This document shows positions 8,712 to 17,602 of a stretch of 43,151 nt of DNA, one piece after another (the stretch's first letter is position 1; the number at the start of each line of letters is the position of its first letter). The position numbers and the translations under genes are program-made. The notes under the pieces are model-generated. The model was not told the origin of the DNA and ran no database searches. It was given only the letters and a program-made list of their open reading frames with translations. The DNA is from Endozoicomonas ascidiicola (GTDB lineage Bacteria > Pseudomonadota > Gammaproteobacteria > Pseudomonadales > Endozoicomonadaceae). Location of the stretch: the NCBI RefSeq assembly GCF_001646945.1, contig NZ_LUTV01000003.1, forward strand, positions 409,466 through 452,616. The letters run 5' to 3'.

Positions 8712-10169
8712 TTAGAATTCGTTTTTCAGAGCGTCATATAAACGTTTAAATTTGGTATAACGATCAGCATGCGCTGCCATCTGATCTGGCTCTGGAGTTG
8801 TGATTGCATTGATTTCAGGCGGCGGGCAAATACGTTGAAGCGCCTCATCACTCAGTTCAGGTTCCAGAGAAAGCATGGCCAGACGTGCTGCCCCTAGAGC
8901 AGGACCTACATCGCTGCTCTCGCTGTATTTCAGAGGCAACCCCAGAATATTGGCCAATAGTTGCCGCCACAGGTTGCTTCTGGCACCGCCACCTATAAGA
9001 GTCAGATGTTGAGTCTGAATACCCGTCTGCAGCAGTGCGTTCAAACCATCTTTCATGCCATAACCAATGCCTTCGAGAACAGCTCTGGTTAAGTGAGGAC
9101 GTTGTGTATTGGCATTCATGCCAAAAAAGACACCGGAAGCTTTCGGGTTATTATGGGGAGTTCGCTCGCCAGAAAGGTAAGGAAGAAAGTACAGGTTGCT
9201 CTGAGATTCAATGGTTTCTGCTTCAGAGATAAGGCTGGCAACGTCTTTTGCACCTGTCAAATGGCATAACCAGTCCAGGCATGAAGCGGCGCTAAGCATA
9301 ACGGACATTAGATGCCATTTGTCGGGTAATGCGTGGCAGAAACTGTGAACACCCTGCTCAGGATTACTTCTATATTCGTTATCCACAATAAAAATGACGC
9401 CGGATGTACCCAGAGATAAAATACCGTCACCAGCATTTATTGCGCCCACGCCAATGGCACCGGCGGCATTATCGCCTGCTCCAGCAGCCACCGGAACTTC
9501 AGACATTCCCCAGTGTTGAGCGTGTTCTGGAAGTAAACGACCTGCGACCTGTGTGCCTTCATAGACATCAGGCATGGCGGATGGTTGTAGGTTGCAGTTA
9601 TTGATGGCCGTATTGGACCAGCTACGTTTTTTGACATCGAACCATAACGTACCGCTGCTGTCGGAACAGTCTGAACAAAAAGTTCCCGTCAGTTTAAAGC
9701 GCAGATAGTCTTTCGGTAAAAGGACGTGGCGGACTTTCTTAAAGATCTCAGGTTCGTGTTTATAAACCCACAACAACTTAGGTGCAGTAAACCCGGGCAT
9801 GGCAATATTGCCGGTTATCTGGCGAAGTTCAGGTTGTGCTCGTTCAAGCTCATCGCACTCTGCAAAGCTACGACCGTCATTCCATAAAATAGCGGGTCTT
9901 AATATGTTGGTCTGCTCATCCAGCAACACAGCACCATGCATTTGACCCGAAAGACCAATGGCTTTTACCCCGTTAAGGTCATATTGTTTTTTCAGTTGTT
10001 CGATGGTGTCGCAAGCGGCTTGCCACCAAGACTCCGGATTCTGTTCACTCCAGAGTGGTTCAGGTCTGGAAACAGTCAGTGCTGAATGAGCTTTGGCTAG
10101 AATATCACCCTGCTCAGAAAGCAGAATGGTTTTGACGCCAGAAGTTCCGAGGTCAATACCTAGATACAT
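8712..10169 (-). CDS. xylB: Xylulokinase (FGGY family)
   Basis: 485 residues from the ATG at 10169, chosen because the protein then begins MYLGIDLGTSGVK like E. coli XylB and AGGTG lies just upstream; a longer frame to 10214 adds an unlikely leader. FGGY landmarks: the phosphate-1 loop DLGTSGVK, WSEQNPESWW, GLSGQMHGAVLLD with substrate-binding residues, GAGDNAAGAIGVG, and TLIGGGARSNLWRQ near the end. It phosphorylates D-xylulose (family knowledge). No xylose isomerase or xylose transporter lies nearby, so in this setting it may handle a pentulose formed from another sugar. It is separated from rbsB by a hairpin (10206-10224), so expression may be attenuated relative to the transporter. Confidence 0.93.
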   Translation of the reverse strand: MYLGIDLGTSGVKTILLSEQGDILAKAHSALTVSRPEPLWSEQNPESWWQAACDTIEQLKKQYDLNGVKAIGLSGQMHGAVLLDEQTNILRPAILWNDGRSFAECDELERAQPELRQITGNIAMPGFTAPKLLWVYKHEPEIFKKVRHVLLPKDYLRFKLTGTFCSDCSDSSGTLWFDVKKRSWSNTAINNCNLQPSAMPDVYEGTQVAGRLLPEHAQHWGMSEVPVAAGAGDNAAGAIGVGAINAGDGILSLGTSGVIFIVDNEYRSNPEQGVHSFCHALPDKWHLMSVMLSAASCLDWLCHLTGAKDVASLISEAETIESQSNLYFLPYLSGERTPHNNPKASGVFFGMNANTQRPHLTRAVLEGIGYGMKDGLNALLQTGIQTQHLTLIGGGARSNLWRQLLANILGLPLKYSESSDVGPALGAARLAMLSLEPELSDEALQRICPPPEINAITTPEPDQMAAHADRYTKFKRLYDALKNEF

Positions 10170-10205
10170 GGGGCACCTGGTTAGAATAAGGATTGAAAGT
10201 AAAAT

Positions 10206-10224
10206 CGGGCTCAAGTTGAGCCCG
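10206..10224 (-). terminator. Intrinsic terminator or attenuator between rbsB and xylB
   Basis: CGGGCTC (10206-10212) and GAGCCCG (10218-10224) form a 7-bp GC-rich stem around AAGTT, extendable inward by two pairs. On the minus strand it is followed by ATTTTACTTT, a moderate U-rich tail. It sits in the gap between rbsB and xylB, so some transcripts probably end here. Confidence 0.65.
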
Positions 10225-10247
10225 GTTATGATCAGTAGGAATTGAGT

Positions 10248-11243
10248 TTAGATCCGTGGACTTTGGTTTTCCGGGTACATGACCACTTCTACCGGAATGC
10301 TGCTCTGCTCTGGCTTCTGGCCATTTTTCAGGAAGTTATCCACAATACCAATGGCTTTAGCACCGATGAATTGAAAGTCCTGCACGACAGTGATTTTCAA
10401 GCTGTCTTCGTCCACAAGGCGTTTACCTTCAGCAGAACCATCAAAGCCAATAAGGTAAAAGTTGTTCAGGTCAAAACGATTATCATTTTTGATGGCGCCC
10501 AGAGAGCCAACAGCCATGACGTCATTCTCGTTGTAGATAACGTATTTGCCATTTTGATCAAGTGCGCTCAGTCTGGACTCAAGCACACTTTGAGCAACGT
10601 CCTGAGCAAAATCGCCAGTGAGTCTTACATAACGGCTTTCGTCATTCGCCAGTGCATTCCACTCAGCACCAGCCTGTTCAGAAATCAGGTGATCGTAGAA
10701 TCCCTTAGCTCTGGTAAGGTGTGCGGAGTGACCATCCAAACCCTGCATATGAATGATACCAGCCAGTTCAGTTGGGTTGATGCCGGATTTGGTCACCAGC
10801 CATTCAGCCGCAAATTTACCACCATCTTCGTTGTCGGTAGCTACTTCCGCCAGAAAATCTACGCCATCAACCGTAGTGTCAACGGAAACCACAGAGATAC
10901 CTCTGGCAACTGCATCATTCAATACACTGGTTGTAGCATCTTTGTTCAGGGGGTTGATAACAATGGCATCAACACCTTTGGTAATAGCATCTTCAACCTG
11001 ACTGGGTTGACGGGTTGCATCGTTACCACCGTCGTATACTTCAATTTTATAACCCATTGCTTCGGAGGTTTTAACAGCGGAATCTGCCAGTACACCAAAG
11101 AATTCGTTGGAACGGTTAGAGATTAACAGGGCAATCACTTTTTCATCTTTTACCGCTTCAGTACTGGCAGTTTCTGTATCAGAGCAACCAGTCAGTCCGA
11201 ACATGGCAGCAGCCAGAGTGGAGATAGCAAGCAGCTTTTTCAT
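10248..11243 (-). CDS. rbsB: Ribose-type ABC transporter substrate-binding lipoprotein
   Basis: 331 residues. The N-terminus MKKLLAISTLAAAMFGLTGC is a lipoprotein signal peptide with lipobox LTGC, so the mature protein starts at C20 and is lipid-anchored. The periplasmic-binding fold follows: VIALLISNRSNEFFGVL, DAIVINPLNKDAT, GISVVSVDTTVDG, and FYLIGFDGSAEG late in the protein, as in RbsB. It captures a pentose, most likely ribose, and delivers it to the RbsC channel. Common RbsB proteins of enterics are soluble, so the lipobox is a small deviation. The gene is 49 bp after rbsC. The start is supported by the signal peptide. Confidence 0.92.
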   Translation of the reverse strand: MKKLLAISTLAAAMFGLTGCSDTETASTEAVKDEKVIALLISNRSNEFFGVLADSAVKTSEAMGYKIEVYDGGNDATRQPSQVEDAITKGVDAIVINPLNKDATTSVLNDAVARGISVVSVDTTVDGVDFLAEVATDNEDGGKFAAEWLVTKSGINPTELAGIIHMQGLDGHSAHLTRAKGFYDHLISEQAGAEWNALANDESRYVRLTGDFAQDVAQSVLESRLSALDQNGKYVIYNENDVMAVGSLGAIKNDNRFDLNNFYLIGFDGSAEGKRLVDEDSLKITVVQDFQFIGAKAIGIVDNFLKNGQKPEQSSIPVEVVMYPENQSPRI

Positions 11244-11292
11244 GGTAACAATCTCATATTGATAAATGTATTAATGAAAATTGGTTAGTCAG

Positions 11293-12270
11293 TTATTTCT
11301 TTTTAATGTCGATGACGACAGCCACAAGAATGACCAGACCTTTAATGACTTCCTGGTAGAAAGACGACACACCCAGCAGGTTTAATCCGTTATTGAGCAT
11401 TCCGATAATCAGTACGCCCAGTAATGTACCGGTAATCCTGCCTTTACCACCGGTCATACTGGTGCCACCGATAACGACTGCTGCAATGGCATCCAGCTCA
11501 ATGCCAATACCGGCGTTGGGGTAAATAGAGTTGTAGCGGGAGATATACAGAACTGCGGCCATGGAGGAGAGAAGCCCACAGAGAACGTATCCCCATATTT
11601 TTACTTTTTCAGTAGGGACTGTGGAAAGCCTTGCAGCTTCTTCATTACCACCGGTAGCAAAGAGGTGTCGACCAAATACGGTTTTGTTCAGCAGTACCCA
11701 GATAGCAGCAAAGATGGCCAGTAAAATCAGCATGGAAACAGGAATAATACTCAAGCTTCCACGGTTGATGAACTCTGCAGTAGAAGAGAACTGGCTGATG
11801 TTTCGTACTGGTAAACCGTTGGAGAGAATCAGTGTAATCCCCCGGTAGACGGTCATGGTAATCAACGTAGCAATAAAAGGCTGGAGTTTTACCTTGGCAA
11901 CCAGAGCGCCGTTAATGAAACCAAGCAGTACGCCCAGAGCCAGACCAACAGGAATGGCGATAGCGGATGAAACTTGAAATTCAACAATGAGTGTGCCGGT
12001 AATCAGACCCACCAACGCCAGAATGGAGCCGACAGAAAGATCAATACAGCCCAGTAGAATAACAAAGGTCATGCCAAAGGCGATCAGACCGTTGATAGAC
12101 GACTGTTTAAAAATGTTCTGAATATTATACAGCGTTAAAAAGTTTGGGTTCAGGGCGGTAAAGGTGGCACCCAGAAGCAGTAAAATAACGAATAGGCCGT
12201 ATTTTTCGTACAGCTTGAAAAAGCTCATTTTGCCTGGCGTTGGCAGTGAAGCCTGAGAAGAGATACTCAT
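11293..12270 (-). CDS. rbsC: Ribose-type ABC transporter permease
   Basis: 325 residues with about eight to ten hydrophobic segments. Family marks: LNPNFLTLYNIQNIFKQSS near the N-terminus, the Gly-rich GMTFVILLGCIDLSVGSILA, and the cytoplasmic coupling stretch AIAAVVIGGTSMTGGKGRI, then GTLLGVLIIGMLNNGLNLLG. It forms the inner-membrane channel of the ribose importer, paired with RbsA and RbsB. Its ATG overlaps the rbsA stop by one base (TAATG), indicating translational coupling. Because rbsA is interrupted upstream, expression of this gene may depend on read-through from the inserted IS. Confidence 0.95.
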   Translation of the reverse strand: MSISSQASLPTPGKMSFFKLYEKYGLFVILLLLGATFTALNPNFLTLYNIQNIFKQSSINGLIAFGMTFVILLGCIDLSVGSILALVGLITGTLIVEFQVSSAIAIPVGLALGVLLGFINGALVAKVKLQPFIATLITMTVYRGITLILSNGLPVRNISQFSSTAEFINRGSLSIIPVSMLILLAIFAAIWVLLNKTVFGRHLFATGGNEEAARLSTVPTEKVKIWGYVLCGLLSSMAAVLYISRYNSIYPNAGIGIELDAIAAVVIGGTSMTGGKGRITGTLLGVLIIGMLNNGLNLLGVSSFYQEVIKGLVILVAVVIDIKKK

Positions 12271-13613
12271 TAATGAGCTCCTGTGAAAGCTAGCTTTAAG
12301 ACTTGGTCTTGAGTCATTTGTTTAGTCGGAGAAATATTAACGATAGAGCCTTGATGCATCACCGCTAGACGGTCTGAAATTCCCATGACTTCAGACAATT
12401 CACTGGATACAACGATGATGGCAACACCCTTGCTTTTCAGTTCGTTGATGATTTCATAAATTTCTTTTTTAGCGCCGACGTCAACGCCGCGGGTAGGTTC
12501 ATCAAGAATTAGAATTTGAGGCGCAGTTTCCAACCACTTGGCGAGAACCACCTTCTGTTGATTACCGCCGCTCAGATTTTTCAGTTTTTGTTTACTGCTG
12601 CTGGTTTTAATCCGAATGTCACGAATATATTGATCAGTCAGTGACGTCAGTTTTTTATCATCCACGAAACCATTCTTTGTATGGTTGTGGAGCGAAGGCA
12701 AAGAGGTATTTTCGATCAAATCAAAATCCAGAATCAGACCTTCTTCTTTACGATCTTCCGTTACGAATGCAAGGCCCAGTTGTTTGGCAATAATCGGGCT
12801 GGAGATGGACACTGGCTGTCCATTAATGCGAATTTCACCACTGTCAACGGGCTTACTGCCGAAAATGGCATGCATCACTTCTGAGCGACCAGAGCCCATT
12901 AGCCCTGCAAAACCCAGAACCTCACCTTCTTTTAAGTCAAAAGATACGTTTTTGAAGTATTTTTCCTGTGTCAGGCCGTTAACTTCAAGAATGGTCTTTC
13001 CTGGTTTGCAGGGAACATCTGGAAAGAGGTTGTCGATGCTTTTCCCCGTCATCATTTCAACCAGATCATCTTCAGTAACCTGAGCGGTTTCTCGAGTGCC
13101 TACATAGCAACCATCTCGAAGCACTGTGATTTGGTCAGACAGTTCAAAAATTTCATTCATTCGATGAGATACGTAAAGGAAACTCACGCCTTCACTTTTT
13201 AGTTTTCTAATAATTTTAAAGAGAGATTCAATTTCTTTATTGGTCAGAGCTGCAGTGGGCTCATCAAGAATGATTAAACGAGCATTAATTAACAGCGCCT
13301 TGGCAATTTCAATCATTTGCTGGCTGCCAACACTGATATCACCCATGAGCGTGTCTGGTGATAAATGTGAGAAATTCAATTCTTTTAGAACGCCCTCACA
13401 AACCTCATTCATTCTGGTTCTATCAATAAACCCATAGCGGTTTTTAATCTCTTTACCCAGAAACATATTGTCGGCAATGGATAATTCATTAACGACATTG
13501 AGCTCCTGATGAACATAGGCAATTCCAAGTTCCTGGCTGGAGGTAATATCATTTGAATCAACAGTTACACCATCAACGGTGGCTAAGTTACCGTTAATGG
13601 TTGGAAGCACCAA
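12270..13613 (-). pseudogene. rbsA: rbsA 3' part (ATP-binding protein, cut by IS1595 insertion)
   Basis: This open frame encodes most of an RbsA-type dual ATPase: the rest of domain 1 (signature VGSQQMIEIAKALL, Walker B ARLIILDEPTAAL) and all of domain 2 (KEGEVLGFAGLMGSGRSEVM as its altered Walker A, LSGGNQQKVVLAKWL, LILDEPTRGVDVGAK). Only residues from VTVDSNDITSS onward belong to rbsA; the first 15 codons come from the IS end and its duplicated target. Walker A of domain 1 is on the other fragment (14681-14872). Removing the IS and one target copy rejoins ...DITVDG to VTVDSN... in frame, giving about 495 residues, normal for RbsA. A product from the ATG at 13613 would lack domain-1 Walker A, so transport is probably lost. 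Confidence 0.93.
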
Positions 13614-14686
13614 TGTTCAGCAATTTTGCTAACCAATCGGCCAGCAGTTAACTTATTTGCCGCTGTAAGTTCCCGTCTCCAGGCCAGATAATGGGGTAGG
13701 TAACGAGTAGCAACCCCTTGGAATATGCCGCCAATCCAGCGTTTTAGATGTCTGTGATAAGAGTTTACAGTCTGGATGTGATAGATACCTTCAACAACAT
13801 GTTGACCTGCCGATGTCACCAGCTCCTTAAAGTCAAATCCAAGCTTGTCTGCAAGTTTTTCATGTGCAAGGTGGGCATCCGCACAAACCGTGGCCTGTAT
13901 CGATATACGGCCATTTAAATGCCTGCATAATTCATTAGCACTTTCGTTTTCCAGAACACCGTCGACGGTATTTCGATTGCGGTCCCGAGCCACCATCACC
14001 GGTACTTTTCGGGCTTTGTGGGGATCATTACCACGCTTTCTAGCTGGTCTTGGTAGGCCTTCTCTCTGCCCTTTGAAGGATTCACGGAAGAATGTTTCAT
14101 CGAGCTCCGTAATGCCACAAAGCTCTTCTGCCTGGTCATTATTGATCACCTCAAGAAAGCGATGACGCCAGCGGAACGCGGTCTTCAAGTCAATGCCATT
14201 CTCAGCAGCAGCGGGTCGCAAGACCATAGAGTAAGTCATGCCTGTAAGGTACTTGCTCCATTTTTCAGGGTGCCTGAGCCTTGCCAAAGGTGTTCCGCTA
14301 AAAGCATTAAATGTGGAGTCACAAGTCTTGCAGTGGTAGCGCTGTCGGCCATTCCGTATACCCCAGCGACCAACGCTATGGCTTTTGCATCTGGGACATT
14401 TGGGGTTTTCTGCAAACTTGGACAGTATGCTTTTTTCTACGTCAGGTGTTGTATTATTGTTGGATAAAGATTTACTGCAAAGTGTTTCTGAATCAGTGGT
14501 TTCTACTGCCTCAGTAATTTCTATTTGGGCACTAATGAGCGAGGTGTTAAGAATGTCTCGCTGCTCACTGTTTAATGATGAAATGGAATCAATAAAATTC
14601 TGGAAGAGTTCAGATTGCATATCACTCCCCTACCACGTTGATTTTATAGGAGTTTAGCTGATTCAACCATTAACGGTAACTTAGCC
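13581..14686 (-). mobile_element. Complete IS1595-family insertion sequence in rbsA
   Basis: 1106 bp. The ends are perfect 23-bp inverted repeats (13581-13603 and 14664-14686, outer end GGCTAAGTTACC...). ATCAACGGT lies directly outside both ends (13572-13580 and 14687-14695), a 9-bp direct duplication (8-9 bp depending on how the end base is assigned; the family usually makes 8). The single transposase gene fills the element and reads in the same direction as the rbs operon. Identical ends, an intact transposase and a clean target duplication suggest a recent insertion. Confidence 0.95.
13583..14620 (-). CDS. IS1595-family transposase
   Basis: 345 residues. About 1-70 is a family-variable leader. 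A zinc ribbon follows (CPRCKSHSVGRWGIRNGR and YHCKTC), then the ISXO2-type catalytic domain: ITELDETFFRESFKG (first Asp), TVCADAHLAHEK (second Asp), and VNSYHRHLKRWI as the third position with Asn in place of Glu, a feature known for this family, ending in GVATRYLPHYLAWRRE. It catalyses transposition of the element that carries it. The stop codon TAG lies inside the left inverted repeat. Nothing suggests decay, so it is probably active. Confidence 0.93.
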   Translation of the reverse strand: MQSELFQNFIDSISSLNSEQRDILNTSLISAQIEITEAVETTDSETLCSKSLSNNNTTPDVEKSILSKFAENPKCPRCKSHSVGRWGIRNGRQRYHCKTCDSTFNAFSGTPLARLRHPEKWSKYLTGMTYSMVLRPAAAENGIDLKTAFRWRHRFLEVINNDQAEELCGITELDETFFRESFKGQREGLPRPARKRGNDPHKARKVPVMVARDRNRNTVDGVLENESANELCRHLNGRISIQATVCADAHLAHEKLADKLGFDFKELVTSAGQHVVEGIYHIQTVNSYHRHLKRWIGGIFQGVATRYLPHYLAWRRELTAANKLTAGRLVSKIAEHWCFQPLTVT

Positions 14687-14872
14687 ATCAACGGTGATGT
14701 CACCGGCATCTTTACTGTAAACCCCGGACAGGATTTTTATCAGTGTTGATTTGCCCGCTCCATTCTCTCCCATCAGGGCATGAACTTCTGAATCAGCAAT
14801 AGTAAGCTGTACATCTTTAAGGACATTGACTGATCCAAAGGATTTCAATATTCCATGCATTCTGACATTCAA
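14681..14872 (-). pseudogene. rbsA: rbsA 5' part (N-terminal fragment with Walker A)
   Basis: 63 codons reading [16 protein letters not shown]..., then [18 protein letters not shown], the intact Walker A of RbsA domain 1, and ending [11 protein letters not shown]. The stop codon is supplied by the right inverted repeat of the IS. It joins in frame with the fragment at 12270-13613 once the IS and one copy of the 9-bp duplication are removed. The start could be the ATG at 14872 or the internal MHG four codons later. It follows rbsR after a 263-bp gap. Confidence 0.92.
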
Positions 14873-15135
14873 GGAATCGCCCTCACGAGTTTATCTGTAA
14901 CGTGGTTATTCAACAGTAGGTGTAGGTTGAATGGGTATCTGTAAAATGACGTTAACTGTCGTCAGTATTATGGAAAATACCAGACTCTGAAAACCATTCT
15001 GAATATGGCCACTGGTTGGCATTTAATCACACCTTTACGCCTCGAAAGAATGACAGAGGTCAACAAATAAGCAGCAATTTGTGACATGTTTTTTCATTTT
15101 TTGACCACCTCTTCTGCTTTAAAAAAGAATCCTTA

Positions 15136-16149
15136 TCAGTGGACTTTTTTTACCGATTTTCTAACTACTAGAGTGGACTTAAATGTCTTTATTTCAGATA
15201 TAGTTTTTTCATTTTCCAGACGATGGATCAGTGTCTTCGCTGCCAGTGCTCCCATTTCCCACTTAGGCTGATCTATCGTCGTCAGTGGTGGCGACGTGTA
15301 AGCTGCAAGCTCAATATTGTCGTAGCCAACGATGGAGATATCTTCAGGTACTCTCAGGCCCTTGTTTTGTAATGCACTTATAGCCCCAATAGCCATCAGG
15401 TCATTACCTGCAAAAAGCGCCGTAGGAAGAGAGTCTTGTTGTATTAATTGTTCGATGACCTGGTATCCACTTTTAGCCGTCAACGATCCTTCAATAGTCC
15501 AGTGCGGGTTTGCTGGAATGCTTGCTTCATGTAATGCACGATGAAAACCCGCTAAACGATCGCAACTGGGAGATAGTGTTTGAGGGCCACTGATGCAGCC
15601 AATTTTTCTATGGCCCTGCTCTATGAGATATCGTGTTGCTTCATAACCACCCAGCTCTGGATAATCCATAATAATGTCTGCATTTTTTACAGGCGCATGG
15701 CAATCAAGAATGACCAAGGGAACAGTGAGTTCCTCAAGTGTCCTGAAGAACTGGTCGGAGCTATGGGCGGACATTATAAGAAGGCCATCCACCCGTTTTT
15801 CTGCCAGTGTAGTCAGATAGGATGCTTGCTTCTTAATATCGGGCTGATCATCCTGACCGAAATTACATAGCACCAGATGGTAACCAAGTTCGTAACAGGT
15901 GGCTTCAACTCCATGAATAACTTCAGCAAAAAATGGATTAGCATTAGATGACGTTAGCATACCAAGGGTTTTTGTTTTGCTGGTTTTCAAACTGCGAGCC
16001 AGTGCGCTGGGTTTGTATTCCAGTTCATCTATAGCTCTTTTAACTTTCATCGCCACTTCCTCACTGACAAAACGAGTGCTGTTCAGTACGTGAGAAACGG
16101 TTGAAATGGATACGCCCGCCAGCTTTGCTACGTCCTTGATAGTTGTCAT
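15136..16149 (-). CDS. rbsR: LacI-family repressor of the ribose operon
   Basis: 337 residues. The N-terminal helix-turn-helix TTIKDVAKLAGVSISTVSHV with hinge YKPSALARSLK matches RbsR; the C-terminal sugar-binding core contains TLGMLTSSNANPFFAEVIHG, YHLVLCNFGQD, GHRKIGCISGP and PEDISIVGYDNIELA. It should bind the palindrome at 17581-17602 upstream of rbsD and release it with ribose or a derivative. The gene lies inside the operon, 2 bp after rbsK, so the repressor is likely made from the promoter it controls. The 263 bp between it and the rbsA fragment show no strong terminator. Confidence 0.93.
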   Translation of the reverse strand: MTTIKDVAKLAGVSISTVSHVLNSTRFVSEEVAMKVKRAIDELEYKPSALARSLKTSKTKTLGMLTSSNANPFFAEVIHGVEATCYELGYHLVLCNFGQDDQPDIKKQASYLTTLAEKRVDGLLIMSAHSSDQFFRTLEELTVPLVILDCHAPVKNADIIMDYPELGGYEATRYLIEQGHRKIGCISGPQTLSPSCDRLAGFHRALHEASIPANPHWTIEGSLTAKSGYQVIEQLIQQDSLPTALFAGNDLMAIGAISALQNKGLRVPEDISIVGYDNIELAAYTSPPLTTIDQPKWEMGALAAKTLIHRLENEKTISEIKTFKSTLVVRKSVKKVH

Positions 16150-16151
16150 AC

Positions 16152-17108
16152 TCAGATATGCCTTTGATGACTTTCTGTCTGCACGGACATAAACGTTTCT
16201 ACCTCTACACGCGATGGAATTGAAGTCTGAGCGCCGTGACGCATAACAGACAAAGCTCCGCAGGCATTGGCGAAACGTACTGCACTGGTCATATTACTGC
16301 CTTCGCATAAAGAGACCAGTAAGCCACCATTGAACGTATCACCAGCAGCTGTTGTATCAACAGGTTCAACCCGGTAGGGAGCAATCATCTCTTGAGATAG
16401 TTGACCCTCGACTATCATGGAGGTGAAGGCACCTTGGCTTCCCATGGTAATGATGACGATACTGATTCCTTTATCATGCAGTACCTGTGCTGCCTGACTG
16501 GCGGAACTCTGACCCTGAACGACCACACCGGTGAGCATTTCTGCTTCTGTTTGATTTGGAGTGATCATATCGATGTTGGATAACAGGTCATCAGAGAGAG
16601 GTTTGGCCGGTGCCGGGTTGAGTACGACAAAGGTTTGGTTTTCTCTGGCAATCTTTGCTGCGGTAATAATACCGTCTTCCGGGGTTTCCAGTTGCGTCAA
16701 AAGATAGTCTGCATCTTTGATAGCTTTCTGGTGATCAATCACGAATTCCCGGTTCAAACGGTTGTTGGCTTCTGCGGCAATACCGATGAAGTTTTCTGCG
16801 CGCTGATCCACAAAAATCAAAGCAACGCCGGTATTAACACCTGCGATAGGCTCAACGGTTTCGGTATTGATGCCATCTTCAACAAACTGTCGGATCACCT
16901 GATGACCAAACCCATCGTCGCCTACACAGGCCATAAATTGAGTTGATCCTCCCAGTCTTGCGCAGGCAACTGCCTGATTGGCACCTTTGCCACCGGAGAT
17001 AATGTTGTAACTATGTCCGGTAATGGTTTCACCGGGTCGGGGGAATTGGCTTACCCTGAGAACGTGGTCAGCATTAACACTGCCCAGAACAAGAATCTGT
17101 TTTTTCAT
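16152..17108 (-). CDS. rbsK: Ribokinase
   Basis: 318 residues from the ATG at 17108, where the protein begins MKKQILVLGSVNADHV like known ribokinases; the frame continues to another ATG at 17135 directly after the rbsD stop (TAAATG), which may also be used. PfkB marks: GGKGANQAVACARLGG near the N-terminus and VDTTAAGDTFNGGL with the anion hole and catalytic Asp in the C-terminal part. It phosphorylates D-ribose to ribose-5-phosphate in the cytoplasm. It is tightly packed between rbsD and rbsR in the same operon. Confidence 0.95.
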   Translation of the reverse strand: MKKQILVLGSVNADHVLRVSQFPRPGETITGHSYNIISGGKGANQAVACARLGGSTQFMACVGDDGFGHQVIRQFVEDGINTETVEPIAGVNTGVALIFVDQRAENFIGIAAEANNRLNREFVIDHQKAIKDADYLLTQLETPEDGIITAAKIARENQTFVVLNPAPAKPLSDDLLSNIDMITPNQTEAEMLTGVVVQGQSSASQAAQVLHDKGISIVIITMGSQGAFTSMIVEGQLSQEMIAPYRVEPVDTTAAGDTFNGGLLVSLCEGSNMTSAVRFANACGALSVMRHGAQTSIPSRVEVETFMSVQTESHQRHI

Positions 17109-17135
17109 AGTGTGAAATGACCTGACAAGGGGCAT

Positions 17136-17555
17136 TTAAAAAACGACGCCAGAGCGTAGGATGATATTGGCGTAAGGTGTACATTCACCGGTTCTAACCA
17201 CGGCCAGGGACTGGTCTGACAGAGTCTTGAATGACTCATGAGAAACCATAACTAAATTGACTTCGCGACCTTGTTTGTCTTCCAATTGGGCTATTCTTGT
17301 CGTTAACTTTTCAAACAAAGCTGGGCTGATTACGGCCAGCTCTTCGGCAACGACAACTTCTTCCACCTGTTGCTCTGACAGTACAACATCAAGGGTTTCC
17401 ATAAAGCCGGGAACACCATGAGTCAGTGCCAGATCAATCCGCTGAACTTCGCTGCCAATAGGAAGGCCGCAGTCACAGATGGTTAGAGCCTGTCCATGAC
17501 CTAAGCTTGCAACAGCCAGTGAGAGTTGAGTATTGATGAGCTTGCTTTTTTTCAT
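17136..17555 (-). CDS. rbsD: D-ribose pyranase
   Basis: 139 residues, the expected size. RbsD marks: SLGHGQALTICDCGLPI near the N-terminus (catalytic His in GHGQ) and TPYANIILRSGVVF at the C-terminus. It interconverts pyran and furan forms of ribose, supplying the form used by ribokinase. It is the first gene of the operon, 25 bp downstream of the LacI-type palindrome, which would put it under direct RbsR control. Confidence 0.95.
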   Translation of the reverse strand: MKKSKLINTQLSLAVASLGHGQALTICDCGLPIGSEVQRIDLALTHGVPGFMETLDVVLSEQQVEEVVVAEELAVISPALFEKLTTRIAQLEDKQGREVNLVMVSHESFKTLSDQSLAVVRTGECTPYANIILRSGVVF

Positions 17556-17580
17556 GATGCAACCACTGTTGAAATCCGTT

Positions 17581-17602
17581 AAAACGTTTGCGCAAACGTT
17601 TT
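17581..17602. promoter_or_regulatory. 22-bp perfect palindrome, RbsR operator
   Basis: The core AAACGTTTGCGCAAACGTTT with one further base on each side is perfectly self-complementary over 22 bp, and the centre has the CG-rich form typical of LacI-family operators. It ends 25 bp before the rbsD start, a place where binding would block transcription or initiation. RbsR, encoded two genes downstream, is the obvious ligand. I could not define the -35/-10 pair with confidence. Confidence 0.85.

Noticed and set aside
10242-11126. Plus-strand frame of 294 codons
   Set aside because: Opposite rbsB, which has a signal peptide and clear family motifs; shadow frame.
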